A stretch of DNA of 64,000 nt from JBDIAG01 sp047974565 (GCA_047974565.1 JBKECN010000089.1:17380-81379), one strand, 5' to 3'; positions 1 through 9,875 are shown, counted from the first letter of the stretch. The notes: generated from the sequence alone by a model not told the origin. Program-made: numbers and translations.

Positions 1-53
1 ACGGCGAGACCGGCGCAGGCCAGCGCAGCCGTGGCGGCTCGATGGGTTCGCAT
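1..53 (-). CDS. 5' end of a divergent gene for an exported protein (partial)
   Basis: Only the first 17 codons lie in the window. The reverse strand reads ATG at 53, preceded by a good Shine-Dalgarno sequence (GAGGGAG, 5 nt upstream). The N-terminus reads MRTHRAATAALACAGLAV: basic residues followed by an alanine-rich hydrophobic stretch, as expected for a signal peptide. In several actinobacteria an M23-type peptidase gene lies next to sucC, so a secreted peptidase is possible, but nothing catalytic is visible here. The identification rests only on the ribosome site and the signal-like start. Confidence 0.45.
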   Translation of the reverse strand, partial: MRTHRAATAALACAGLA

Positions 54-338
54 GTCGACTCCCTCACGTGAGCTCGGCGGGGCTCGCCGCAGCGTTGCTG
101 GCGAGACTAGGGGGGACGCGGTGTCACCGCAATGGGCGATTGACGCTGTCTGTGCACTGTGGCCCCGTCGTGGGTTGCCCTGGGCAAACTGTGTCGACTC
201 CGGCCACCCCGGCCAGCGGGGGGAGGTGAGGTGGGTCTCGTCGCCTACCCGTGGAGCCGGCCGCCCGTCGGGGTAGGCTCGCAGCCGGCAACGCTGCCCA
301 CAGAGTCGGGCACGCACACATCCCAGGACGGAGCGCAC

Positions 339-1511
339 GTGGATCTGTTCGAGTACCAGGCCCGAGACCTGTTCGCCGAGCACGGAGTTCCCGTGCTCGA
401 CGGCCTCGTCGCCAGCACCCCCGCCGAAGCCGAGGAGGCGGCCCGCACCCTGCTCGCCAACGGCGACCTCGTCGTGGTCAAGGCGCAGGTGAAGACGGGC
501 GGCCGGGGCAAGGCCGGCGGGGTGAAACTGGCTCGCAGCCCGCAGGAGGCCGCGCAGGCCGCCGAGGCCATCCTCGGGATGGACATCAAGGGTCACACCG
601 TGCACCGGGTGCTGATCGCCGCCGGCGCCGACATCGCCGCCGAGTACTACTTCTCCATCCTGCTCGACCGGGCCAACCGCTCCCTGCTGTCGATGTGCTC
701 GGTCGAGGGTGGCATGGAGATCGAGCAGTTGGCCGTGGAGCGGCCCGAGGCCCTGGCCAAGGTGGCCGTGGACCCGCTGGTGGGCATCGATGAGACCAAG
801 GCCGCCGAGATCGTCGACGCCGCGAACTTCCCCGAGGACGTCAAGCCCAAGGTGATCCCCGCCCTGGTCAAGCTCTGGGACGTGTACGCCGGTGAGGACG
901 CCACGCTCGTCGAGGTGAACCCGCTGGTGCTGAGCTCGGCAGGGGAGGTCATCGCCCTGGACGGCAAGGTCACCCTGGACGGCAACGCCGACTTCCGGCA
1001 CCCCGCCCACGCGGAACTGGAGGACAAGGCGGCCGCGGACCCGCTGGAGGCCAAGGCCAAGGCGATGGACCTCAACTACGTCAAGCTCTCCGGCGAGGTC
1101 GGCATCATCGGAAACGGGGCCGGACTGGTGATGTCCACCCTCGACGTGGTGGCCTATGCCGGTGAAGATCTGGGCGTCAAGCCGGCCAACTTCCTCGACA
1201 TCGGCGGTGGGGCATCGGCCGAGGTGATGGCCAACGGCCTGGACGTCATCCTCAACGACCCCGAGGTCAAGAGTGTCTTCGTCAACGTCTTCGGCGGCAT
1301 CACCGCCTGCGACGCGGTCGCGGCGGGCATCGTCTCGGCACTGGACATCCTCGGCGATGAGGCGAGCAAGCCCCTGGTGGTGCGCCTGGACGGCAACAAC
1401 GTCGAGGAAGGCCGGCGCATCCTCGCCGAGGCCAACCATCCGTTGGTGACCGTGGAGGAGACCATGGACGGGGCTGCCCGCAAGGCGGCCGAGCTGGCGG
1501 CCTCGGCCTGA
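339..1511 (+). CDS. sucC: Succinyl-CoA ligase (ADP-forming), beta subunit
   Basis: This is the nucleotide-binding subunit of the cytoplasmic TCA-cycle enzyme that interconverts succinyl-CoA and succinate with phosphorylation of ADP (or GDP). The 390-residue product has an N-terminal ATP-grasp domain opening with MDLFEYQARDLFAEHGVPV and containing VVKAQVKTGGRGKAGGVK. The second half is a CoA-ligase domain with GGGAS and NVFGGI segments. I chose the GTG start because it follows AGGACGGAG and gives the standard family N-terminus; the reading frame is open about 60 codons further upstream without family similarity. sucD follows after 30 bp with its own ribosome site, so the two form an operon. 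Length and motifs are normal. Confidence 0.97.
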   Translation: MDLFEYQARDLFAEHGVPVLDGLVASTPAEAEEAARTLLANGDLVVVKAQVKTGGRGKAGGVKLARSPQEAAQAAEAILGMDIKGHTVHRVLIAAGADIAAEYYFSILLDRANRSLLSMCSVEGGMEIEQLAVERPEALAKVAVDPLVGIDETKAAEIVDAANFPEDVKPKVIPALVKLWDVYAGEDATLVEVNPLVLSSAGEVIALDGKVTLDGNADFRHPAHAELEDKAAADPLEAKAKAMDLNYVKLSGEVGIIGNGAGLVMSTLDVVAYAGEDLGVKPANFLDIGGGASAEVMANGLDVILNDPEVKSVFVNVFGGITACDAVAAGIVSALDILGDEASKPLVVRLDGNNVEEGRRILAEANHPLVTVEETMDGAARKAAELAASA

Positions 1512-1541
1512 CTGCGCGAGAAACCAAGGGAGACAGCACTA

Positions 1542-2441
1542 ATGGCAATTTTTCTCGACGAGAACTCCAAGGTCGTCGTCCAGGGTATGACTGGTTCGGA
1601 GGGTCGCAAGCACACCCAGCGGATGCTTGCGGCGGGAACCACGATCGTCGGCGGCGTGAACCCGCGCAAGGCCGGCGAGAGCGTGGACTTCACCGGACAG
1701 GACGGCTCGACCGTCTCGGTCCCCGTCTTCGGCACCGTGGCCGACGCGATCAGCCAGACGGGCGCGGACGTGAGCATCGTCTTCGTCCCGCCGGCCTTCG
1801 CCAAGTCCGCGGTGATCGAGGCGGTGGACGCGGGGATCCCGTTGTGCGTGGTGATCACCGAGGGCATCCCGGTCAAGGACACCGCGGAGTTCTGGGCTTA
1901 CGCCAAGGAGCACGGCGGCACCCGGATCATCGGGCCCAACTGCCCGGGCATCATCAGCCCTGGTAAGTCGAACGTGGGCATCACCCCGGCCGACATCACC
2001 GGGCCCGGGCCGATCGGCCTGGTCAGCAAGTCAGGCACGCTCACTTACCAGATGATGTATGAACTGCGCGATTTCGGGTTCACCACCGGTATTGGCATCG
2101 GCGGCGATCCGATCATCGGTACCACTCACATCGACGCGATCGAGGCCTTCGAGAAGGACCCGGAGACCAAGGCGATCGTGATGATCGGCGAGATCGGCGG
2201 CGACGCCGAGGAGCGGGCCGCAGCCTTCATCCAGGCCAATGTCACCAAGCCGGTGGTCGGCTACGTGGCCGGTTTCACCGCGCCGGAAGGCAAGACGATG
2301 GGGCACGCGGGCGCGATCGTGTCCGGCTCCTCGGGCACCGCGCAGGCCAAGAAGGAGGCCCTCGAAGCGGCCGGGGTCAAGGTCGGCAAGACCCCCTCGG
2401 AGACTGCGGAACTGATGCGGGAGATTCTGCGGAACTCCTGA
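1542..2441 (+). CDS. sucD: Succinyl-CoA ligase, alpha subunit
   Basis: This is the CoA-binding, phosphohistidine-carrying subunit of succinyl-CoA ligase (299 aa, usual size). An N-terminal Rossmann-type CoA-binding domain starts MAIFLDENSKVVVQGMTG. The C-terminal ligase domain carries the active-site histidine at residue 255 in MGHAGAIVSGSSGTA. The start is set by AAGGGAGA about 8 nt upstream. It pairs with the beta subunit just upstream and is followed by a strong hairpin, so sucCD probably forms a bicistronic unit. Nothing unusual. Confidence 0.97.
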   Translation: MAIFLDENSKVVVQGMTGSEGRKHTQRMLAAGTTIVGGVNPRKAGESVDFTGQDGSTVSVPVFGTVADAISQTGADVSIVFVPPAFAKSAVIEAVDAGIPLCVVITEGIPVKDTAEFWAYAKEHGGTRIIGPNCPGIISPGKSNVGITPADITGPGPIGLVSKSGTLTYQMMYELRDFGFTTGIGIGGDPIIGTTHIDAIEAFEKDPETKAIVMIGEIGGDAEERAAAFIQANVTKPVVGYVAGFTAPEGKTMGHAGAIVSGSSGTAQAKKEALEAAGVKVGKTPSETAELMREILRNS

Positions 2442-2471
2442 CCAGGGCGAGAGCCTCGGATCGAGTTCATC

Positions 2472-2505
2472 AGCAGGGGCGGGGCCAGTAGGCCCCGCCC
2501 CTGCT
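2472..2505 (+). terminator. Hairpin terminator after sucCD
   Basis: A perfect 15-bp G/C-rich stem (2472-2486 with 2491-2505) encloses the loop AGTA 30 bp past the sucD stop. No real T-run follows, so it would be a strong-hairpin, weak-tail terminator as is common in high-GC actinobacteria. Confidence 0.75.
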
Positions 2506-2708
2506 CAGTTGCGTGCGTGGGGTATGCCGAAGTCGTCGTATGCGGCGAGGTTGGCATGCCCTTGTCCGGGGTGCGGGCGTCCAGGTCCTGTGTGCCTGGC
2601 GGTGTCGGGCTTGGTGGCGGGTGGCATCTGCCCCACGGCCCCCCGGCATGGTGTGTCCGGCGGCGCGCCTGCCCGCCCCCGGCGCCTCGGCAGGGGAGGA
2701 TGCCGGGG

Positions 2709-4226
2709 ATGTCCTCGCTCACCAGCTCGCCGGAGACCGGGTCCGCTGAACGCGGCGCGGATGCCCTGCCTACCGCCAAGGGTGCCGACCGGTCTCCAGC
2801 CTCGGACGGCGACCTGCCACCCCGCCCGGCGGCTCTGGTCGCAGTCATCGCCGCCGCCCAGGCAGCCGTCGCTGGGCTGCTGGCCATCATCGTCCCGGCA
2901 ATCGTCATCTGGATGGCCACGCCCCGGATATCGGTCACCTGGGTGGAGTCCGCTCAGCTCGGCGTCAACCTCTGGGCCTTGGCCCAGACCGCCACGCTGG
3001 TTGTCGGGCAGGGTTCGGTGAGCCTGGTCCCGCTGGGCCTGCTGCTTCCGATGCTGTGGCTCACCTGGGCCGGTGGCTGCCGGGTCGTCGACTCCTTGGA
3101 CACAGTGCGGCCGGCCCCGGCCGCCAAACCCGGCACCTCGAGGCAGGCCGCCGGCACCGCCGGACCGTCCTGGCACCGCGGGCAGGCAGCGCTGGCCGCG
3201 GGTGTCTTCTGTCTCACCTACGCCACCATCGCCGTCGCCGCCGCAGCACTGGCCGGCAGCACCGCCGTGCGCGCTCCCTTGGGCGCGGCCGGCGTCGGCG
3301 CCGCGACCGTGGCCCTGGCCGGCCTGGGCATCGCTGCCGCGCCCCGGCTCTGGACGCAACCTCCCGAGCGGATCAGCCGGGTGATGGCCACCGCCACCGG
3401 CGTGCTGCGCGGATGGCTCGGCCTGGGGGCACTGGCGCTGCTAGTCGGCCTGATCGGCGGTGCCCCTCGGATCATCGAGGTGCAGCAGGCCCTGCAGCCG
3501 GGTGGTTTCGGGCACGTGCTGCTCGTGCTGCTGCAACTGGTGCTGCTACCCACCGCAGTGGTGTGGGGAGCAGGCTTCGTGGCCGGGCCGGGATTCAGCG
3601 TCGGAATCGGCACCCTGGTGAGTCCGATGGCCACCGAACTGGGCCCCCTGCCGGCGGTGCCGTTGCTGGGCGCCCTGCCGGAGCCCGGCTCCCACCCGCT
3701 GCTGGCCGCCACCTGTCTATCCCTTGTGGTCGGATTGTCTGCGGTGGCTGGCTACCGCCACCTGTCCGTTCCGGAGCGATCTCGCGGTGCCCTCCTGCTG
3801 GACTCCCTCGCGGTGGCCGCTCTGGTGGCATTGGCTGCCGGCCTGCTGGCGTGGTTGTCCAGCGGCGCGGTCGGCGCGGAACGGATGAGCCAGGTGGGCC
3901 CGGGGCCGGTGTGGACGGCTGCCGCGCTGTGGGCGGAGTCCTTCGTGGGGGTGCTCGCCGGCGTCATGCTCGGGCCGGCAGTGGCGGCCGGGCGGGTCGG
4001 TCACCTCGGCCGACGGCTGGCCGGCCGGGCCGGTAGGGCGTCCGGCAAGGGCCTGGCCCGTGCCGCCGAACAGGTCAGACACACCAGCGGCCAGGCTCGA
4101 CAGGCTTCCGCGGTCGGGCTCTCCGGCGCCTCCGGCCGGCTTCGCGACTCGGGCCGCCGTGCGGCCGGTCGAGCATCGCACGCGGCCGCCGGGGTGCGGC
4201 GCCGCCTCCCGTTCCGTCGCCGATGA
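2709..4226 (+). CDS. PerM-like polytopic membrane protein (DUF6350)
   Basis: A hydrophobic 505-residue protein with about ten predicted membrane segments from residue ~40 to ~430. It ends in a long basic cytoplasmic tail rich in Ala, Gly and Arg (GRLAGRAGRASGKGLARAAEQ and onward). The family is recognised by composition and by position: in M. tuberculosis the perM gene also sits between sucD and purN-purH, where PerM has been linked to cell division and persistence. Function here is inferred from that synteny only. The start is the second of two close ATGs, which lies about 9 nt after AGGGGAGG; ATG 2700 is the alternative. The upstream open frame overlaps the sucD terminator region and is not convincing coding sequence. 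Confidence 0.8.
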   Translation: MSSLTSSPETGSAERGADALPTAKGADRSPASDGDLPPRPAALVAVIAAAQAAVAGLLAIIVPAIVIWMATPRISVTWVESAQLGVNLWALAQTATLVVGQGSVSLVPLGLLLPMLWLTWAGGCRVVDSLDTVRPAPAAKPGTSRQAAGTAGPSWHRGQAALAAGVFCLTYATIAVAAAALAGSTAVRAPLGAAGVGAATVALAGLGIAAAPRLWTQPPERISRVMATATGVLRGWLGLGALALLVGLIGGAPRIIEVQQALQPGGFGHVLLVLLQLVLLPTAVVWGAGFVAGPGFSVGIGTLVSPMATELGPLPAVPLLGALPEPGSHPLLAATCLSLVVGLSAVAGYRHLSVPERSRGALLLDSLAVAALVALAAGLLAWLSSGAVGAERMSQVGPGPVWTAAALWAESFVGVLAGVMLGPAVAAGRVGHLGRRLAGRAGRASGKGLARAAEQVRHTSGQARQASAVGLSGASGRLRDSGRRAAGRASHAAAGVRRRLPFRRR

Positions 4227-4253
4227 AGCACTCGCCCGGCTCCGGCGCAGCCG

Positions 4254-4928
4254 TCACCGGCCCCCGGTCCACTGCTCCAGGGTGCGCTGCATGGACGTGG
4301 TGCACTCCTGGCGGGCCTGCTCGGTGATGGCCGAGTCCACGCACCGTTCCAGTTCGGCTTGCACCGGGTAGAAGGTCATCCGCAGCCCGGCGACCATCGT
4401 CAGGATCGTGACCGCCAGCAGGCCCAGGGCGAAGGGCCACTTGGGCGTACCAGGGGCTGAGCGGGTCATCGCGCGACTGCCGACGACCAGCGCCGCGAGG
4501 GTGAAGCCGAGGGCGCCGAGTCCCCACGGCAGCGGCAGCAGGGTGGCGACGGCCCCGGCCAGCACCAAGAGCAGCATCGTCGAGATCGGCCGCCGCGGAC
4601 CCTGTCGAGGGCTTCCGGCTGATGGCCCCTGCCGGCCGGACGAGCGCGGGGGTCGCCTCCGGCCGTAGCGGTCGGTCGAATCGGTGTCATTCGGCCCGGC
4701 CTGATACCGCTGGTTGTCCGGCGGGACAGCGGTCGAGCCGGGATCCGCCGCATCCAACCAGCCCGGATTCGCCAAATCCGGGCGTCCTGAAGCTGTCACC
4801 CGTACCGCCCCGGAATCTGGAGAATGCGCTCCCTGGAAAACCCCAGAATTGGTCGGCCAGAACAATCCGGAATTCCTCTGTGCCGAGTCCTGAACCTGCG
4901 TGCGGTGGCTTGCATTCGCGAATCTCAC
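4254..4928 (-). CDS. Small two-pass membrane protein with a disordered N-terminus
   Basis: I do not recognise the family. The 224-residue product has a ~125-residue hydrophilic N-terminus rich in Pro, Gly, Ser and Arg. Two hydrophobic helices follow (about 130-165 and 180-200), then a short C-terminus with two cysteines (LERCVDS and RQECTTS). The cysteines are placed as for an extracytoplasmic disulfide or metal site, which is inference. The GTG start is supported by AGGAGG four bases upstream; the frame stays open 16 codons further with no better ribosome site. It converges on the PerM-like gene with 27 bp between stops. Many actinobacteria carry a small membrane protein in this neighbourhood. 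Confidence 0.65.
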   Translation of the reverse strand: MRFANASHRTQVQDSAQRNSGLFWPTNSGVFQGAHSPDSGAVRVTASGRPDLANPGWLDAADPGSTAVPPDNQRYQAGPNDTDSTDRYGRRRPPRSSGRQGPSAGSPRQGPRRPISTMLLLVLAGAVATLLPLPWGLGALGFTLAALVVGSRAMTRSAPGTPKWPFALGLLAVTILTMVAGLRMTFYPVQAELERCVDSAITEQARQECTTSMQRTLEQWTGGR

Positions 4929-5103
4929 CCTGCCTCCTGGAGTCGGCTCCGCAGCGGCACCAATGAGCACTCCCATCGGGGCGAATAGCGCGATACCAGG
5001 TAATTCGTCGATATGTCATCAGGTGACAGGCGATCCACGGCATCCAGCGATCGGGCATCGAGAGTTGCTCTGCGAGCACCCTCCTCACCCGAACAGCGCA
5101 GTC

Positions 5104-5149
5104 GCGAATAGAACAATTCGCATAAATTGATAGAGCGCGCATACGCTCT
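5104..5149. promoter_or_regulatory. Two adjacent inverted repeats upstream of the giant secreted protein
   Basis: The 330-bp gap 4929-5258 separates two divergent genes. It is AT-richer than its surroundings near 5100-5130. It holds two perfect 6-6-6 inverted repeats: GCGAAT/ATTCGC at 5104-5121 and AGAGCG/CGCTCT at 5132-5149, with centres 28 bp apart. These could be operators or a transcript hairpin near the promoter. No clean -35/-10 pair could be assigned. Confidence 0.35.
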
Positions 5150-5258
5150 GTCAGATCGGACGTACTCTGATTCGGATGCAGGTCGTGTACCTGCACATCT
5201 CGCATCAGAAGGTCTGGCGGTCCGGGGGCGGAACGCCGCGGCAGCCGGGAGTCCCTTG

Positions 5259-8200
5259 ATGAAGTCCCTCGTTCGTTCTGCCCTTGCGGGTGTCTTAGCC
5301 CTGGGTACCGCCGCCGGTGTGCTCACCGGTCTGGCACCTGTGGCGTTGGCCGATGCCAACTCGCGTTCCGGAGTGGTCGCCGAACGTCCTCGAGACGCCG
5401 GCGTACATGCCATCGACGGAGAGGTGCGCACGGTGGCACAGGTCGGCGGCAGCGTGGTCCTGGGCGGCAACTTCACAGCGGTCGGCCCGGTCACCCGTGG
5501 CGCGGGTGGCGTGGTCGATATCGCGGGCACGTCGTTCGGGGCCTCCTTTCCCGACGTCAACGGCACGGTCCAGGCGGCAGTTCCGGACGGCTCCGGCGGA
5601 TGGTACGTGGGCGGCACGTTCGGGACCGTCGCCGGGCAGTTGCGGACCAATGTCGCTCATGTGGACGCCTCGGGCGGCCTCACCACGTTCGCTCCCAGCC
5701 TGGACGGCAGCGTCTACGACCTGACCTTGACCGGAGCTGACCTGGTGATCGGCGGTGACTTCACCACGGTGAACGGTCAGTCGGCCGCAGGCGTGGCCCG
5801 GATCGACACGGCCGGCCAACTCGTCTGGGGCGCGGACGTGGCCGGAGGTCCGGTCCGTGCGGTCGCGGTATCGAATGACGGTGCACTCGTCTATGCCGGT
5901 GGTGAGTTCTCCAAGGTGCACGGCGCAACCGTGCGGCGCCTGGTGGCAGTGGACGCCGGTACCGGGCAGCAGGCGACCGGCTGGGCTGCCGGCTCCCCCA
6001 ACCTCGGTGTCTACGACATCGTGGTGCGGCCCAGCGGTGAGGTGCTTGTCGCAGGTCAGTTCACCAAGGTCGGGGGCGTGCCGCGTACCCGGCTGGCCTC
6101 CCTCGATGGTTCCACCGGCGCCTTGGGGAGCCTGGACGTCTCCATCAACAACCTGGTCAGCGACCTCGAACTCGACGACTCGTCCCAGGTCCTCTACATC
6201 GCCGGGAGCTTCGGATCGGTGGCCGGAGCCGCTCGCAGCCGCCTCGCTGGGATCGACCTCACCAGTGGCGCCGTCACCTCCCTTTCGGTGAGCGCGATCA
6301 CCGGCACCATCCAATCCCTCGCCGCTGACGGCGCGGGTGGGCTGTTCCTCGGCGGCGACTTCCAGATCACCCCGGAGAAGGCGAACCCCGCGATCCTGGC
6401 GCGTGTGGACGTGTCCACGAATGCGGTGACCAGCGTGGTGCCCTACGCCCAGACTCCTCGCTCACTCGCCCGTCAACCCCAGACCGGCACCTCGGCCGCC
6501 CTGACCCTCGAGCGCAGCGGCGGATCCCTCTTCGTTGGTGGCGACTTCTCCGACTACGGCTCAGTTGCACGATCCGGCCTGGCCGCCTACGACCTGGCGA
6601 CCGGAGCACTGCGTTCCGACTTCGACCCCGCGCCCAATGGCCAGGTGATGACGGTCAAGTCCTCCGCGGACGGCAACAGCGCCTTCGTCGGCGGAGAATT
6701 CGACACCATCGGCGGCCAGTCGCACAGCCGGATCGCCAAGCTGTCCATCGCGGACGGCAGCAACGTGCCGGGCTTCACCGCCTCCGCCGACTCCTACGTC
6801 AAGGACCTGGCGGTGCGCTCGGACGGGACCGCCGTCTACGTGGGCGGCAACTTCGCCGTCTTCAACGACGCGCCCGCGTCGCGACTCACGGCGATCAGTC
6901 CTACGTCCGGCGCGACCCTGTCCACGTTCAGCATGCCGCTGACCGAGCCGACCAATGACACCAGCGAGGGCGGCCTGCGGGCCATGGCGCTGTCCGCGGA
7001 CGAGACCCGGCTGATGGTGATCGGCAACTTCCGCAAGATCAACGGTCTGGAGCGCCCGTTGATGGCCCAGATCGATGTTTCCGGGTCCGTCGCCACCGTG
7101 ACGCCCTGGCAGACCGACGTGTACGACCAGCCCTGCGCCCACGCCGGCAAGATCGGGTACATGCGAGACATCGACATCTCGCCGGACGGCTCGACCGCCT
7201 ACGTGGTGAGTTCTGGTCACTTCTACTACCCCGCGTGCGACACGCTCAACGCTTTCCCGACCGCGTCCACCGGCGGCAATGTCCAGCCGACCTGGTCGAC
7301 GAAGATCGGGGACACCCTGGAGGCGGTTGCCGCCGATCGGGACGCGGTGTACATCAGCGGGCACTTCCGCTATCTCGACACCGAGACTCACTCGGACCCG
7401 CGCTTCCAGATCGCCGCAGTCGAGCCGGCCACCGGAAAGGGAATCAACTGGGTTCCGAACGCGGGCGGCTACCGGGGCGTCCTGGCCCTGGAACTGGAAC
7501 CGGCGGGCCTGTTCGCCGGCAGCGACGGCGACGCCTTCGGCGGTGTCAACCACGGTCGAAACGCTTTCTGGCCCAACCCGAACCCGGGAATCGAGGTGCG
7601 TAAGGCGCCCAATCGGTCGTTCGTCGAGGCCCCCGACGGTGACTCCGTTCACTACCAGGTGCGGGTGCAGAACACCTTCTCGGACCGCAGCGTGACCCTC
7701 ACCGGTCTGGCCGACGATCGGCTCGGCGACTTGGCCAGCTCGGGCACGTGCACGGTGCCGCAGACCCTGGCGCCGGGAGCTCAGTACAACTGCACCACCG
7801 CCGCCGAGCTCGTCAACGGCCCGCTGTCCAGCCTGGTCGAGGGCACCGTGACGGCCACCGGCCTGGCGGACACGCAGGCGGTCAGCGACACCGACACCTC
7901 CCACGTCATCGTCCAAGCGGCGACTCCGACCTTCCGGCTGCGGGCCGTGGCCGGGCCCGCGGTGATCGCCTACCCGGGCGGCACGGTGCGGTTCAGCCTC
8001 ACCATGATGAACCTCGACCCGCTCAACGCGACCACCGTGACCTCGCTGTCCAACCCGGACTTCGGCGACCTGTCCAGCGAGTGCGGCCTGCCCAAGCAGG
8101 TCGGCCCGTCCGAGCTCATCTATTGCCGGATCGACCGGGAGGTCACCGGTTCGGTCGGTTCCCGGCCGGCCTTCCCGTTCACCTCCACGGCGACCTTCAC

Positions 8201-9875
8201 CACCGGCGACTCGCCCGGCCAGGTGAGCGCCACCTCATCGCAGACCCTCACCATCGACCCTCCGGTGGGTGGCACCAAGGTGCTCGCCGTGGTCTCCGAC
8301 CCCGCAGCCCTGGGTTCGGCGGACCTCAAGGTCACCAGTCAGCTCGATGACGCCTACGCGGTCACCTACGTCGACGACGATCTGGTCGACCCCGCCACGA
8401 TCTCGCCCGAGTACTCGCTCGTGGTGCTCTACCCGTCGGTGCGCGAGGCCAAGATCGGCACCCGGCTGCGTTCGCTGGACCTGCCTATGCTCGTCCTGCA
8501 CTCCCGGGTGCTGGACGAGATGGGGATGGCCCAGACGGGCGGTCAGACGATCACCGCCAACCAGGTGGAGATGGTCACCGGGCGGCACCCGCTGGCAGCG
8601 GCGCTGGCCGGTACCCAGACGATCAGTTCCAAGCCCAAGACCGTGGGATACGCCACCCCCGAGCCCGGCGCGAGCGTCATCTCCACCGTGGCTGGTGGCG
8701 GCGCCACCGAATTCGCCTACACCAAGGGCACCGCGATGGCCGGCGGGACCACGGCGGCAGCCTGCCGGGTCTACATCAACGCGGTGGTACCCGGTGCGCT
8801 CAACAACACGGGATGGAACCTCGTCAACCGAGCTGCTGCGTACGCGTCGATGAACTGCGGCAAGAACATGCTGTGGACCGCCGGTGGTAACGGCTCGACC
8901 GCGAACACCCCTGAAGGAGCGCAGGCGGTCGCGACCGGGATGCCTGGCCTGTACGGGGTCGCGGTGGACAGCCAGGACCGGGTCTACTACGCCGACGCCA
9001 GCCAGCACCGGGTCCGCCGGATCGAGGCGGACGGCACCGTGACCGACATCGCCGGGACCGGGACAGCAGGCTTCTCCGGCGACGGCGGGCAGGCCACCCA
9101 GGCCATGCTGCGGGCGCCCTCGCGGTTGGCCTTCGATGCGGCCGGCAACCTCTACATCGCCGACACCTCGAACAACCGGATCCGCAAGGTCGACGTGGCC
9201 ACTGGGGTGATCAGCACCGTGGTGGGTACCGGCTCGGCAGGCAACACCGGCGACGGGGGGCAGGCCACCGCAGCCCGGCTGCGCACCCCGTACGACGTGA
9301 CCTTCGCCCCAGACGGCACGATGTACATCGCCGACCGCGGTAACCAGAAGGTGCGCAAGGTCGACACCAGCGGGGTGATCACCACCTTCGCGGGCAATGG
9401 CACGGCGGGTTACAACGGGGACGACATCCCCGCCACTTCGGCCCGGCTGTACAACCCGTACTCGGTGGACGTGGCCGCCGATGGCTCGGTGCTGATCGCC
9501 GACTACGACAACGAGCGGATCCGCAGCGTGGACGCGGGCGGCACCATCACCACCTTCGCCGGCACCGGAATCGCCAGCGTGGGCGGCGACGGCGGCCCGG
9601 CCGCCGAGGCGGGTCTGCACAAGCCGATCTACGTCTACGCCGCCCCCAACGGCGACGTCTACATCGGTGAGTCGAACAACAACCGGATCCGGCTCGTGCA
9701 CGACGGCCTGATCGACACCTTCGCCGGCAGTGGCGAGTTCGGGTACGTCGGCGACGGCGGCCTGCCACTGTTCTCCACCTGGCGTCGGCCCTCGTCGATC
9801 GCCGCGGACTCCCAGGGCAACCTGTGGGTGATCGACCGGTCCAACCGTCGGATCCGGGTGATCAACGCCTCCTGA
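5259..9875 (+). CDS. Giant secreted multidomain beta-propeller/NHL-repeat protein
   Basis: A 1538-residue protein exported by a Sec signal peptide (positively charged start, hydrophobic core, cleavage near ALA at ~31). Residues ~55-770 contain about a dozen blades ending in variants of VYVGGxFxxVxG, a delta-60/Kelch-like propeller pattern. Residues ~775-1000 form two DUF11-like cell-surface beta domains (EVRKAPNRSFVEAPDGD region). Residues ~1003-1190 resemble a ThuA-like Rossmann domain (VLAVVSDP, SLVVLYPSV). Residues ~1225-1538 carry five or six NHL repeats with the GTGxxGFSGDGGxAxxAxL signature. No LPXTG or membrane anchor ends the protein, so it is probably released or held non-covalently. 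The ATG start follows GGGAG by 7 nt; upstream codons do not look like protein. Its substrate is unknown; carbohydrate or surface binding is a guess from the domains. Confidence 0.85.
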   Translation: MKSLVRSALAGVLALGTAAGVLTGLAPVALADANSRSGVVAERPRDAGVHAIDGEVRTVAQVGGSVVLGGNFTAVGPVTRGAGGVVDIAGTSFGASFPDVNGTVQAAVPDGSGGWYVGGTFGTVAGQLRTNVAHVDASGGLTTFAPSLDGSVYDLTLTGADLVIGGDFTTVNGQSAAGVARIDTAGQLVWGADVAGGPVRAVAVSNDGALVYAGGEFSKVHGATVRRLVAVDAGTGQQATGWAAGSPNLGVYDIVVRPSGEVLVAGQFTKVGGVPRTRLASLDGSTGALGSLDVSINNLVSDLELDDSSQVLYIAGSFGSVAGAARSRLAGIDLTSGAVTSLSVSAITGTIQSLAADGAGGLFLGGDFQITPEKANPAILARVDVSTNAVTSVVPYAQTPRSLARQPQTGTSAALTLERSGGSLFVGGDFSDYGSVARSGLAAYDLATGALRSDFDPAPNGQVMTVKSSADGNSAFVGGEFDTIGGQSHSRIAKLSIADGSNVPGFTASADSYVKDLAVRSDGTAVYVGGNFAVFNDAPASRLTAISPTSGATLSTFSMPLTEPTNDTSEGGLRAMALSADETRLMVIGNFRKINGLERPLMAQIDVSGSVATVTPWQTDVYDQPCAHAGKIGYMRDIDISPDGSTAYVVSSGHFYYPACDTLNAFPTASTGGNVQPTWSTKIGDTLEAVAADRDAVYISGHFRYLDTETHSDPRFQIAAVEPATGKGINWVPNAGGYRGVLALELEPAGLFAGSDGDAFGGVNHGRNAFWPNPNPGIEVRKAPNRSFVEAPDGDSVHYQVRVQNTFSDRSVTLTGLADDRLGDLASSGTCTVPQTLAPGAQYNCTTAAELVNGPLSSLVEGTVTATGLADTQAVSDTDTSHVIVQAATPTFRLRAVAGPAVIAYPGGTVRFSLTMMNLDPLNATTVTSLSNPDFGDLSSECGLPKQVGPSELIYCRIDREVTGSVGSRPAFPFTSTATFTTGDSPGQVSATSSQTLTIDPPVGGTKVLAVVSDPAALGSADLKVTSQLDDAYAVTYVDDDLVDPATISPEYSLVVLYPSVREAKIGTRLRSLDLPMLVLHSRVLDEMGMAQTGGQTITANQVEMVTGRHPLAAALAGTQTISSKPKTVGYATPEPGASVISTVAGGGATEFAYTKGTAMAGGTTAAACRVYINAVVPGALNNTGWNLVNRAAAYASMNCGKNMLWTAGGNGSTANTPEGAQAVATGMPGLYGVAVDSQDRVYYADASQHRVRRIEADGTVTDIAGTGTAGFSGDGGQATQAMLRAPSRLAFDAAGNLYIADTSNNRIRKVDVATGVISTVVGTGSAGNTGDGGQATAARLRTPYDVTFAPDGTMYIADRGNQKVRKVDTSGVITTFAGNGTAGYNGDDIPATSARLYNPYSVDVAADGSVLIADYDNERIRSVDAGGTITTFAGTGIASVGGDGGPAAEAGLHKPIYVYAAPNGDVYIGESNNNRIRLVHDGLIDTFAGSGEFGYVGDGGLPLFSTWRRPSSIAADSQGNLWVIDRSNRRIRVINAS

